Source of the DNA: an uncultured Duganella sp.
GTDB taxonomy: Bacteria; Pseudomonadota; Gammaproteobacteria; Burkholderiales; Burkholderiaceae
DNA length: 31,995 nt
Direction of reading: 5' to 3'
NCBI GenBank assembly: GCA_946482635.1
Contig: CAMLSG010000036.1
Span: forward strand, 1-31,995
Shown here: one piece after another, positions 7,723 to 15,663 of the stretch
Numbering within the stretch: the first letter of the stretch is position 1
Layout: each line of letters begins with the position of its first letter
Notes under the pieces: model-generated
Databases searched by the model: none
Told to the model about the DNA's origin: nothing
The model's input: only the letters and a program-made list of their open reading frames with translations
Program-made: the position numbers and the translations under genes

Positions 7723-8814
7723 TCAAGGCAAAGGCAATAAGATTCTGAAGTCCGTTTGACCAGGCCTGCTTTCGCATTCGATAACCCCCATGTGCTGCTG
7801 CACGAAGGTTTGCGCCAGCGTCAGTCCCAGGCCGCTGCCGCCATCCCTGCCCGACACCAGCGGGTAGAAAATGCGGTCGCGGATCTGGGGCGGGATGCCC
7901 GGTCCGTTATCGATGATATGCAAATCTAATGCCAGCTGATAACGCACCTTCGCCAGCGTCATCTGGCGCGCCACGCGGGTGCGGAAAATGATCTCGGCAT
8001 CGCCCTGTTCGATGCGCGCAGCCAGTGCTTGCGCGGCATTGTGGGCGATGTTGAGCACCGTCTGGATCAACTGCTCCTTGTCGCCGCGGAATTCGGGCAA
8101 GGAGGCGTCGTAGTCGCGGCGGATGGTGAGCCCGACCGGGAATTCGGCCAGGATCAGGCTGCGCACCCGCTCCAGCACTTCGTGGATATTGACGTCGCCC
8201 ACGATGTGCGGCCGGCGGTGCGGCGCCAGCAGGCGGTCCACCAGCGTCTGCAGGCGGTCCGCCTCCTTGATGATGACCTGGGTGTATTCGCGCAACTGCG
8301 TCAGGTGCAGCGGCGGCAGTTCCATCTCCAGCAGCTGGGCAGCGCCGCGGATGCCGCCCAGCGGGTTCTTGATCTCGTGCGCCAGGTTGCGGATCAGCTC
8401 CTTGTTGACCTGGCTCTGGTCCATCAGGCGCTCTTCGCGGTCCTGCTTCATCTGCTGCACGATCTCGCGCAGCTCGATCATCACCGCGCCGTCCGGCTCG
8501 TCCAGCGCACTGGCGATGATGTGCACGTGCAGCGCGTCGCGCCCGGCGCGGTCCAGCACCAGCTCTTGCCGCACGTCGGAGAATTTGTGTTCGCGCGCCT
8601 GCGCGATGATGTTTTCCAGCTCCAGCGGCGCCGCGAACAGGCCGCCCAGCGGCTGGCGTGCCAGGGCTTTCAGCGACGATTCCAGCAGGTTCTCGCCAGC
8701 CGCGTTGACGTACAGGATATGGCCACCGCCATCGACGATGACGACGGCCGATGCCAGCAGGTCCAGCCCTGCCAGTTCAGCGGGCCGGATACTGGCAGGG
8801 CTGTCTGGGGTCAT
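7723..8814 (-). CDS. ntrB: Nitrogen regulation sensor kinase NtrB (NRII)
   Basis: A 363-residue soluble histidine kinase/phosphatase. An N-terminal PAS-like domain (about 15-115) lacks membrane segments. The dimerisation H-box is NLAHEIKNPLGGIRGA with His146, followed by the N-box NIAHNAAQAL, the G1 box DNGPGIP and the GLGLTLAQ box. It controls NtrC phosphorylation in response to PII. Its ATG overlaps the stop codon of the upstream DUF4124 gene as ATGA, and ntrC follows after nine bases, so the three genes form one translationally coupled unit. Confidence 0.96.
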   Translation of the reverse strand: MTPDSPASIRPAELAGLDLLASAVVIVDGGGHILYVNAAGENLLESSLKALARQPLGGLFAAPLELENIIAQAREHKFSDVRQELVLDRAGRDALHVHIIASALDEPDGAVMIELREIVQQMKQDREERLMDQSQVNKELIRNLAHEIKNPLGGIRGAAQLLEMELPPLHLTQLREYTQVIIKEADRLQTLVDRLLAPHRRPHIVGDVNIHEVLERVRSLILAEFPVGLTIRRDYDASLPEFRGDKEQLIQTVLNIAHNAAQALAARIEQGDAEIIFRTRVARQMTLAKVRYQLALDLHIIDNGPGIPPQIRDRIFYPLVSGRDGGSGLGLTLAQTFVQQHMGVIECESRPGQTDFRILLPLP

Positions 8815-9299
8815 TTTATGTTGGCAAGCTCGCGCTTCAGCGCTTCCACGTTTTGTTCCGCACGCGCGATGCTGTCCTTCAGGCCAGCGACGCGCTCCTG
8901 GTACTTGGCGGCATTGCGCTCGTCGGCACGGCGCTCAGGCTCGCCGTTGTTGAATTCCTTGCGCAAATCCGCCAGCTTACGGTTTTCGGTGTTGAGCTCA
9001 TCGGTCAGGATGGCGCGGCGGTCCGCATCGCGGGCTTTCTGTTCCGAGCTTTCCACGCGCGGGAAATTGGCTGGCGCCACGGCCGGTGCCGACGGCGCAG
9101 CGCCGCGTCGCGCGCCGCCTGGCGCGGGAATGGTAGCGCCGGGCAGGTCCAGCATCTTGCAGTTCTTCCCCTTGCGGCTGCTATCGGTCAGTTCCTTGCG
9201 GCCATCGGCATCCACGCAGAGAAAAATTTGCTGCGCCTGCGCTGCGCCACTCACGGCCAGCAGCGCCAGCCCATGTAATACGAGAGTGCGAGTGTTCAT
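8811..9299 (-). CDS. Exported DUF4124-domain protein
   Basis: A 162-residue secreted or periplasmic protein. The chosen ATG at 9299 gives a clean signal peptide (MNTRTLVLHGLALLAVSGAAQA, cut here into a short n-region and hydrophobic core). It is followed by the DUF4124 start, QIFLCVDADGRKELTDS, with the Cys pair of the domain (FLCV and GKNC). After a Pro/Ala-rich linker (about 55-80) the rest is a charged helical region, probably coiled coil (about 85-160). A start at 9317 would add six residues ahead of the signal peptide and has no better ribosome site. The gene sits between glnA and ntrB, an insertion relative to the enterobacterial glnA-glnL-glnG order. No role in nitrogen control is known; linkage may only be positional. 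Confidence 0.85.
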   Translation of the reverse strand: MNTRTLVLHGLALLAVSGAAQAQQIFLCVDADGRKELTDSSRKGKNCKMLDLPGATIPAPGGARRGAAPSAPAVAPANFPRVESSEQKARDADRRAILTDELNTENRKLADLRKEFNNGEPERRADERNAAKYQERVAGLKDSIARAEQNVEALKRELANIK

Positions 9300-9323
9300 G
9301 CCCCGACTATACAACATCCGAAA

Positions 9324-9362
9324 AAAAACGCGAGGAAAGCAAGCTGCTGGCCTCGCGTTTTT
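9324..9362 (-). terminator. Bidirectional rho-independent terminator after glnA
   Basis: Arms AAAAACGCGAGG (9324-9335) and CCTCGCGTTTTT (9351-9362) form a strong hairpin; on the minus strand the stem is followed by eight T. It lies between the glnA stop codon and the DUF4124 start, leaving only about 25-60 bases for any separate promoter, so DUF4124-ntrBC may depend partly on read-through from glnA. Confidence 0.85.
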
Positions 9363-9398
9363 GTTGACTGCCAGTTAATTCCGGCAATCGTCCCCTGA

Positions 9399-10814
9399 TT
9401 ACAGGGAGTAGTACATGTCGAACTCGACCGGGTGAGTGGTCTGGCGCATGCGGGTAACTTCGGTCATCTTCAGTTCGATGTAGGCATCGATCATCGAATC
9501 AGTGAAGACGCCGCCGCGGGTCAGGAACTCACGGTCCTTGTTCAGGTGATCCAGGGCTTCTTCCAGGGATGCGCAGACGGTTGGGATCAGTGCATCTTCT
9601 TCCGGTGGCAGGTGGTACAGGTCTTTGGACGCTGCTTCGCCTGGGTGGATCTTGTTCTGCACGCCGTCCAGGCCGGCCATCATCAGTGCGGCGAAGCACA
9701 GGTATGGGTTGGCCAGTGGGTCCGGGAAGCGGGTTTCGATACGGCGGCCTTTTGGATTGGCCACGTGTGGGATACGGATCGAAGCCGAACGGTTGCGTGC
9801 GGAGTAAGCCAGTTTCACTGGAGCTTCGTAGCCTGGCACCAGGCGCTTGTACGAGTTGGTGCCTGGGTTGGTGATCGCGTTCAGTGCCTTGGCGTGCTTG
9901 ATGATGCCGCCGATGTAGTACAGGGCGAAATCGGACAGGCCTGCATAGCCGTCGCCAGCGAACAGGTTCTTGCCGTCCTTCCAGATCGACTGGTGCACGT
10001 GCATGCCGGAGCCGTTGTCGCCAACCACTGGCTTAGGCATGAAGGTAGCGGTCTTGCCGTAGGAGTGGGCAACGTTCCACACCACGTATTTCAGGTTCTG
10101 GGTCCAGTCGGCGCGCTCGACCAGGGTCGAGAACTTGGTGCCGATTTCGTTCTGGCCGGCGCCGGCCACTTCGTGGTGGTGCACTTCGACCGGGATGCCC
10201 ATCGATTCCAGGATCAGGCACATTTCGGAACGCATGTCCTGGAAGGAGTCGACTGGAGGCACTGGGAAGTAGCCGCCCTTCACGGTTGGACGGTGGCCGG
10301 AGTTGCCGCCGTCGATGTCCTTGTCGGTCGACCAGGAAGCTTCGTCGGAGTCGATCTTGACCATGGCGCCGGACATGTCGATCTTCCACTTCACGGAGTC
10401 GAAGATGAAGAATTCTGGCTCTGGGCCGAAGTAGGCGGTGTCGCCAAGGCCGGAGGATTTCAGGTAGGCTTCAGCGCGCTTGGCGATGGAGCGTGGGTCG
10501 CGGTCGTAGCCCTTGCCGTCCGACGGTTCGATCACGTCGCACTGCATGAACAGGGTGGTTTCTTCGAAGAATGGGTCGATGTTGGCGGTGGCAGGATCCG
10601 GCAGCAGGATCATGTCCGAAGCTTCAATGCCTTTCCAGCCGGCGATGGAAGAACCGTCGAAAGCGTGGCCCGATTCAAATTTGTCGATGTCGAAATGGGA
10701 CACAGGCACGGTTACGTGCTGTTCCTTGCCACGGGTATCGGCGAAACGGAAGTCCACGAACTTGACTTCGTGCTCTTGTACCATCTTCAGAACGTCTGCG
10801 GCGGTCAGTGCCAT
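9399..10814 (-). CDS. glnA: Glutamine synthetase, type I
   Basis: A 471-residue GSI-beta glutamine synthetase, which makes glutamine from glutamate, ammonia and ATP. Visible hallmarks: the N-terminal [10 protein letters not shown] and D-x-SS loop ([10 protein letters not shown]), catalytic [11 protein letters not shown], the ATP/metal site [27 protein letters not shown], and the regulatory adenylylation site [10 protein letters not shown] with Tyr400. The ATG at 10814 is chosen because AGGAGA lies six bases upstream; the open frame further upstream adds 12 non-conserved residues. It has its own sigma-54 promoter and NtrC sites, and a terminator follows. Activity is expected to be controlled by GlnE at the Tyr. 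Confidence 0.98.
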   Translation of the reverse strand: MALTAADVLKMVQEHEVKFVDFRFADTRGKEQHVTVPVSHFDIDKFESGHAFDGSSIAGWKGIEASDMILLPDPATANIDPFFEETTLFMQCDVIEPSDGKGYDRDPRSIAKRAEAYLKSSGLGDTAYFGPEPEFFIFDSVKWKIDMSGAMVKIDSDEASWSTDKDIDGGNSGHRPTVKGGYFPVPPVDSFQDMRSEMCLILESMGIPVEVHHHEVAGAGQNEIGTKFSTLVERADWTQNLKYVVWNVAHSYGKTATFMPKPVVGDNGSGMHVHQSIWKDGKNLFAGDGYAGLSDFALYYIGGIIKHAKALNAITNPGTNSYKRLVPGYEAPVKLAYSARNRSASIRIPHVANPKGRRIETRFPDPLANPYLCFAALMMAGLDGVQNKIHPGEAASKDLYHLPPEEDALIPTVCASLEEALDHLNKDREFLTRGGVFTDSMIDAYIELKMTEVTRMRQTTHPVEFDMYYSL

Positions 10815-10880
10815 TACATATCTCCTAAGTGAAAAAACTGCCGCGACCACTTGGGTGCGGCGAACGCTGGTGGTACATTA

Positions 10881-10896
10881 AGCAGATATCATGCCA
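10881..10896 (-). promoter_or_regulatory. Sigma-54 (-24/-12) promoter of glnA
   Basis: On the minus strand the sequence TGGCATGATATCTGCT matches the RpoN consensus TGGCACG-N4-TTGCW with the required ten bases between the GG and GC dinucleotides (GG 10895-10894, GC 10883-10882). Two positions differ from consensus. Transcription would start near 10870, giving a leader of about 55 bases before the glnA ATG. Confidence 0.8.
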
Positions 10897-10927
10897 GCCA
10901 ATTCCATGCCTACGACACGCAAAAGGC

Positions 10928-10942
10928 GCACCATGCGGGTGC
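10928..10942. promoter_or_regulatory. NtrC-type site 1
   Basis: GCACC-ATGCG-GGTGC, a perfect dyad matching the NtrC consensus (TGCACC-N5-GGTGCA core). Its centre lies about 65 bases upstream of the predicted glnA transcription start. Confidence 0.7.
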
Positions 10943-10956
10943 ATCTGCCGATTATC

Positions 10957-10971
10957 GCACCGTTGTGGTGC
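10957..10971. promoter_or_regulatory. NtrC-type site 2
   Basis: GCACC-GTTGT-GGTGC, a perfect dyad, followed by CA as in the full consensus. Centre about 94 bases upstream of the predicted start; likely a strong enhancer site. Confidence 0.8.
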
Positions 10972-10995
10972 ATATTTGCACCAATTGAAGCAAAT

Positions 10996-11010
10996 GCATC
11001 GTTGTGGTGC
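10996..11010. promoter_or_regulatory. NtrC-type site 3
   Basis: GCATC-GTTGT-GGTGC, one mismatch to a perfect dyad and identical to site 2 in its centre and right half. Centre about 133 bases upstream of the glnA start and only about 30 bases before the rhodanese start codon, so it could also affect that gene. Confidence 0.65.
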
Positions 11011-11031
11011 AGTCATCATAAAGGAAAAACC

Positions 11032-11493
11032 ATGAGTTCCAACTCCGAAATCCTCGACCGTGCACGCAAACGCGACACTTCCCTGCCCTATGCCGGTGCG
11101 GTGACCCCACAAGAGGCATATGAGCTGCTGAAATGCGATCCGCATGTGCGCCTGGTCGATGTACGGACCAATGCCGAGAGGGACTGGGTGGGACGCGTAT
11201 CGATTCCGGCTGAACAGCACCATGCGGCGCAGTGGAACGTGTATCCGGGCGGGACGCCGAATCCGGACTTCCTGGGCCAGTTGGCATCGGCCGTACCGGG
11301 CAAGGATACGGTGATCGTCTTCCTGTGCCGTTCGGGCGTGCGTTCGCGCCACGCGGCGAAGGCGGCGACCGAGGCCGGCTATACCCAGTGCTACGACATC
11401 CTGGAAGGCTTCGAAGGCGACAAGGATGCCAACGGCCACCGCAAGACGGTCGGCGGCTGGTGCAAGGCCGGCCTGCCCTGGGCCGGCGCCTGA
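11032..11493 (+). CDS. Rhodanese-like domain protein
   Basis: A 153-residue single-domain rhodanese-like protein. The substrate loop is CRSGVRS (about residue 99 onward), with the catalytic Cys and the two Arg typical of sulfurtransferases; LVDVRTNAERDWVG is the conserved CH2A region. There is no signal peptide, so it should be cytoplasmic. The ATG at 11032 has AAAGGA about seven bases upstream; the longer open frame starting at 10891 would run through the NtrC sites and is not used. It is divergent from glnA across the NtrC-site cluster. The stop is one base from the stop of the convergent OpgB-like gene. Whether it moves sulfur or acts in signalling cannot be told. Confidence 0.9.
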   Translation: MSSNSEILDRARKRDTSLPYAGAVTPQEAYELLKCDPHVRLVDVRTNAERDWVGRVSIPAEQHHAAQWNVYPGGTPNPDFLGQLASAVPGKDTVIVFLCRSGVRSRHAAKAATEAGYTQCYDILEGFEGDKDANGHRKTVGGWCKAGLPWAGA

Positions 11494-11494
11494 T

Positions 11495-12928
11495 TCATTG
11501 CGGCCCTTCCCACAGGGCCAGGTATTCGCTTGACCGGTTGAGCAGGTCGCGCTCCATTGCCGCCAGCCGTTCCGGCGGCGGCGAGCTGCGATGGGCATTG
11601 AAGCCGCTGTAGCCCAGGCCCATGCGGCCGCCCGGCACCTGGTAGCCGATGAACTCCAGGATAGTGGGCAGCATGTCGAAATGCAGCAGCTGCGCACGGT
11701 TCGGCGCCGGTGCATCGTGTGCGAGGAAGCTGTTGAAGATAGTCCGCCGCGGTATTTGCGCCAGTTGTGCCGACAGCGGATTCTTGCGCGACAGGTGGTC
11801 GCCGACAATCACCACATTGGTGTTTTCCAGATAGCCGTTGCGCTCTGCAAAACGCACGAAGTCCGCCACCGCGGCCGCCGTGCAGGACACGACGCCATCG
11901 AATTTCTCCGCGTAGCCCTGCTGCGCACACTGCGCCGACAGCATGCCGGCCGGTTCGTGCGTATCGACCGTCAACAGCGACAGGTTGAACTTCTGCCTGG
12001 AGGACGCCAGCTCACGCAGCCTGGCTTTCGCCTCGCGGAACAAGTCCGCATCGTACAAGCCCCAGCCATTCATGGCGCTTTCGCTGGCGCCGCGCTGCAG
12101 CCATTCATCCTTGCCGTAGATCTCGTGGTAATGGTGCTGGCGCAGGAACTTGTCCTTGCCGGCAAAGCTGGATGCGGCACCGCCCATGAACACATTGCGG
12201 TAGCCGCGCTGGGCCAGCAGGTCGCTCAGGCACACGGCCTTGCCGAGGAAGGATTCCATCATCTGCCCTTGCGTATTGCCGTCGAAAATGGACACCTTTT
12301 CCAGCGGCACGGCGCATTGGGTGGCGACCAACGCGGCAATGGTCCAGCTGGTGCCCGGCGCCTGTTCGTAGGCGGGGAAGCTGGCGCCATGCAGCGCGGT
12401 CAACGGCTCCAGCAGGTCGCGCCCGAAAGCGTTGCGGTCGGAGTAGCCCGTCTCCAGGCTCTCCACGTAAATCAGCACCAGGTTCTTTGCCTGCCGCTCG
12501 TGCAGCGCAACCGAAGCCGGCGGCACGTAGTTCGCGCCGAAATAGTCCGGACCAAAATTGGCTTCGAAGTATTTGATCGCCGATACGTCCCACAGCCAGA
12601 AGCCAACTGCGGCGCCAAGCATCAGTGGCGGCAACAGCGCCGGCAAGCGAGGCAGCGTCCCCGCCAGGCGGCGCTCCGTCCACCCGAGCAGCACAAAGAA
12701 CAACAGCGGCGCAAGCACGCACCAGCGCACGAAGCGCTTGCTGAATATGGGGTCGGAAGTCCTCGCGATATCGAGGCCGAAGTTCAGGTGGTAGGCAATC
12801 TGGTGGATATCGACGTGCCCGAAATACCGGTGGATCCAGTAGCTCAGGCAAAACAGGAAAATGGCGGCCAAGGACAGCGCGCCGCGAACCAGGCGCTCGC
12901 GGTGGGAAGCGAGAAATGAAATGGGCAT
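11495..12928 (-). CDS. OpgB/MdoB-like phosphoglycerol transferase (membrane sulfatase-fold)
   Basis: A 477-residue inner-membrane enzyme. Hydrophobic segments at about 16-35, 68-84 and 95-117 precede a periplasmic alkaline-phosphatase-fold domain. Catalytic features: metal ligand Glu156 in LVLIYVESLE, probable nucleophile Thr196 in APGTSWTIA, the GLYDADLF segment, VDTHEPAG, and the second metal site VIVGDH (Asp377, His378). The APGTSWT, VATQC, GKAVCLSDLL and LYD-LF pattern is closer to OpgB, which transfers phosphoglycerol to osmoregulated periplasmic glucans, than to EptA-type phosphoethanolamine transferases. It is shorter than E. coli OpgB, so the exact acceptor is uncertain. No strong ribosome site precedes the ATG at 12928. 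It converges with the rhodanese gene. Confidence 0.85.
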   Translation of the reverse strand: MPISFLASHRERLVRGALSLAAIFLFCLSYWIHRYFGHVDIHQIAYHLNFGLDIARTSDPIFSKRFVRWCVLAPLLFFVLLGWTERRLAGTLPRLPALLPPLMLGAAVGFWLWDVSAIKYFEANFGPDYFGANYVPPASVALHERQAKNLVLIYVESLETGYSDRNAFGRDLLEPLTALHGASFPAYEQAPGTSWTIAALVATQCAVPLEKVSIFDGNTQGQMMESFLGKAVCLSDLLAQRGYRNVFMGGAASSFAGKDKFLRQHHYHEIYGKDEWLQRGASESAMNGWGLYDADLFREAKARLRELASSRQKFNLSLLTVDTHEPAGMLSAQCAQQGYAEKFDGVVSCTAAAVADFVRFAERNGYLENTNVVIVGDHLSRKNPLSAQLAQIPRRTIFNSFLAHDAPAPNRAQLLHFDMLPTILEFIGYQVPGGRMGLGYSGFNAHRSSPPPERLAAMERDLLNRSSEYLALWEGPQ

Positions 12929-12976
12929 CGGGATAGTTCAATATCGTCGATGCCCATGGTCTCAGGTCGGTGTAAC

Positions 12977-13003
12977 AGCCGCGTATCCAGAACGCGGCTT
13001 TTT
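12977..13003 (+). terminator. Hairpin with T-tract facing rightward
   Basis: Stem AGCCGCGT (12977-12984) and ACGCGGCT (12992-12999) followed by TTTT. The T-run is on the plus strand, although both flanking genes run leftward; on the minus strand the hairpin is preceded by A5 instead. It may stop antisense transcription coming from the left. Confidence 0.55.
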
Positions 13004-13064
13004 GTATCGCAGTATTACGCTCTTGTAAAAATTCTCCTCAACTGTAAAGCCAGGTTAAGAAGCG

Positions 13065-15557
13065 TTAAAGCGCGTAGTTCAAACGTGCGTAGACAAAGCG
13101 GCCGGAGCGGCCGAACGGCGAGTAATTGGAGAACGGCGCGTTGCCGGTGGTGTTCACCGTCACCGGAGTCGGATCCGGATACTGATCGAACAGGTTTTCC
13201 GCTCCCACTGCTGCAGTCAGGCGCTGCGTAATCTTATAGCGCCCTTCCACGTCCACCAGTGTCTTTGGCGACATCCAGTAGTCGCGCGCCGGAATCGGAT
13301 CTGGCTGCAGCACTTTGCCATAGCGCGTGGCGCGGAAAGTTCCGCTCCAGTTGCCCAGGGTGTGGTTGACGCTGGCCGTGAACTTGGTCCGCGGCGTGCC
13401 TTGTTCGAAGGTCAGCACATTGACGCGGTCAAACAGCGGCGGCGCGGGATTCAACGCGGACAACTGCGCAGTCGTCGGCACCTTGGTCACTTCGGTCTTG
13501 GTGTAATTGCCCGCCAGCGTGAAATCAAACTTGCCCACGTTACCGGCACTCCACGGATAGTTCGCCACCACGTCCACGCCACGTGTCGTGGTATTCACGC
13601 CATTGATAAAGAAACGCCCGCCGCTAATGCCGATGAAGCCTTGCGAAACCAGATAGTCGCGCACGTTGTCCTGCAACAGGTTCTCCGACAGCACGATACG
13701 GTCGCGGATCTTGATCTGGAACGCATCCACCGTAAGGCTGGCCTTGCCCATCTTGCCGACGGCACCAAGCGAGAAGTTGGTCGACTTCTCGGCGTCCAGC
13801 GGCTTGGCACCGAGCGCTACGGCCGCAGGATCACTTGGCGTGAAGGTGATGATATCGGACAGTTTGCCGCTAACGAGATTGGTCGACGTAGCGGTGAAGA
13901 ACTGCTGCTGCGGCGACGGCGCGCGGAAACCGTTCTGCACCGAACCACGTAGCGCAAACGATGGCGAAAAATTGTAGCGGGCCGCCACCTTGCCCGACCA
14001 GTTGTTGCCGAAGTCGGAGTAATGTTCGCCACGAACCGCAGCCGATCCCAGCAGGTTCTGCGTCAAGTTCGCCTCCAGGTCGGCATATACCGAATACGCC
14101 TTGCGGCTGGCATCCGATTCATCGTTCGGACGGAAGCCCGGGAAGACCTGCGCCCCGGAGGCCGTTGGCCGAGGGGTCTGCGGCGCCGGTGGCGGCAGCG
14201 GCGGCAGCATCACCCCGCCGTTACGCCAGGAGTCAGGCTCGCCTGCGTGCAGCGCGTAGCCTTCGCGACGCGCTTCCGCACCGACTGCCACGTTGAGCGG
14301 CGACGACAGGCCTACCTCGTATTGCCGTACGCCCGACAGGTTGAATGTGAGCTGGTCATACTTGAAGCCACCTGCATCGAATACCGTCTTGGAGGCCGGA
14401 CCAAGCGAACGGTTCAGCGTGTTCTCGATGGTGAAGTCCATCCGGTTGTCGCCGTAGGTGACGGAAGTATCCATCTCCCACTCGCCGGCGGTCCAGGTGG
14501 CGCCAACGGCGGCACTGAAGTCCGATACTGCCGGCGCGATGATCGGCAGGAAGCCATCAGGATAGATCTCGATCGTATTGTTTTCCTGCTGGGCGCGGCG
14601 GAAGAAGCCGCCCGAACGCGCATCGCGGTCCTGGTAGCTGGTCCAGCCATACAGCTTGACGCCGCCTGCCAGGTTGTAACCGGCGTTGGCGAAAAAGGTG
14701 CTCTGCGTCAGTTCAGGCTCGCCGTACCAGGCATTGAAGCGGTTGAAGTTCGCTTCGCGCGGGTCGAAGGCGCCATTTACCAGCGGATATTGCGGGCGCA
14801 CGTCCCAGCCCGAACGCTCGGTATGGTCCTGGCGCTTGCGTTCCAGCGCGAGGGTCAGGAAGCCATTCTCGCCCAGCTCCATGCCTTTCCACAGGCTGAT
14901 ATTGAGCGTGTTGCCGTCCTTGCGCTTGCGCGAATCTTCTACGCCCCAGGTGGCGCCGGCTGGTGGCGTGCCAGTGTTGAAGTTGTATTCGGTATCGCGG
15001 CGGCCGTAGCTCACGCTGGCCTCGCCGCCGGTGCGGTCGGTGCGCAGGCGCACGTTGATCACGCCGGCAATTGCGTCGGAACCGTATTGTGCCGAGGCGC
15101 CGTCGCGCAGCACCTCAATGGTCTTCACGATGCCGGCCGGGATGGTGTTCATGTCCACCGCTGCCGAACCGCGGCCGATGGTGCCGTTCAGGTTCACCAG
15201 CGAAGACGTATGGCGGCGCTTGGAGTTGACCAGCACCAGCGTCTGGTCAGGCGCCAGGCCGCGCAGCGTGGCCGGGCGGATGGTGTCGGTGCCGTCGGCC
15301 AGGCCGGGGCGCGGGAAGTTCAATGAGGGCAGCGCCACGGACAGCGCTTGCGTTACTTCCGGCACGCCGGCGTTCTTGATGCTGTCGGCGCTGATGACGT
15401 CCACCGGTGCGGTGGTGTCGAGCACCGTGCGGTTGGAGACCCGGGTACCGGTCACCACCACGGTAGCGGTGTCGCCGGCAGGCGCTTCCTGCGCCCATGC
15501 GGCATTGGTGAAAAGTGATGCAATTGCGATTGCGAGAACCTGTTTTCTTGGTGCCAT
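13065..15557 (-). CDS. TonB-dependent outer-membrane receptor
   Basis: An 830-residue receptor. A signal peptide ends at about residue 23 (AWAQ). The plug domain follows, with a TonB-box-like TVVVTGTRVS and the conserved LRDGASAQYGSDAIAGVINV segment (about 147-168). The remaining two thirds form the beta-barrel, rich in aromatic and Asp/Asn alternations and ending in FVYARLNYAL, an aromatic-rich terminal strand (although the last residue is Leu rather than Phe). AAGGGG lies a few bases before the ATG. No TonB-coupled regulator, sigma factor or transporter gene sits beside it, so the ligand cannot be predicted. Confidence 0.93.
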   Translation of the reverse strand: MAPRKQVLAIAIASLFTNAAWAQEAPAGDTATVVVTGTRVSNRTVLDTTAPVDVISADSIKNAGVPEVTQALSVALPSLNFPRPGLADGTDTIRPATLRGLAPDQTLVLVNSKRRHTSSLVNLNGTIGRGSAAVDMNTIPAGIVKTIEVLRDGASAQYGSDAIAGVINVRLRTDRTGGEASVSYGRRDTEYNFNTGTPPAGATWGVEDSRKRKDGNTLNISLWKGMELGENGFLTLALERKRQDHTERSGWDVRPQYPLVNGAFDPREANFNRFNAWYGEPELTQSTFFANAGYNLAGGVKLYGWTSYQDRDARSGGFFRRAQQENNTIEIYPDGFLPIIAPAVSDFSAAVGATWTAGEWEMDTSVTYGDNRMDFTIENTLNRSLGPASKTVFDAGGFKYDQLTFNLSGVRQYEVGLSSPLNVAVGAEARREGYALHAGEPDSWRNGGVMLPPLPPPAPQTPRPTASGAQVFPGFRPNDESDASRKAYSVYADLEANLTQNLLGSAAVRGEHYSDFGNNWSGKVAARYNFSPSFALRGSVQNGFRAPSPQQQFFTATSTNLVSGKLSDIITFTPSDPAAVALGAKPLDAEKSTNFSLGAVGKMGKASLTVDAFQIKIRDRIVLSENLLQDNVRDYLVSQGFIGISGGRFFINGVNTTTRGVDVVANYPWSAGNVGKFDFTLAGNYTKTEVTKVPTTAQLSALNPAPPLFDRVNVLTFEQGTPRTKFTASVNHTLGNWSGTFRATRYGKVLQPDPIPARDYWMSPKTLVDVEGRYKITQRLTAAVGAENLFDQYPDPTPVTVNTTGNAPFSNYSPFGRSGRFVYARLNYAL

Positions 15558-15663
15558 AGCTACCCCTTGTAGTTAAACCAGTTTCACTCCCCGGCTTATC
15601 TTTGAGGTAACTGTAAGCAACTGTCAATTAAGGTTCTCGCGGATACAACACTTTCAAGTTGCT

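Noticed and set aside
9300..9317. DUF4124 start at 9317
   Set aside because: It would add six residues ahead of a signal peptide that already starts well at 9299, without a better ribosome site.
9432..10832. 466-residue rightward frame antisense to glnA
   Set aside because: Glutamine synthetase is certain on the other strand, and the antisense product has no recognisable domain.
10967..10985. Possible rightward sigma-54 promoter TGGTGCATATTTGCA for the rhodanese gene
   Set aside because: The GG and GC dinucleotides are nine bases apart, one short of the strict ten-base spacing required by RpoN; the match overlaps NtrC site 2.
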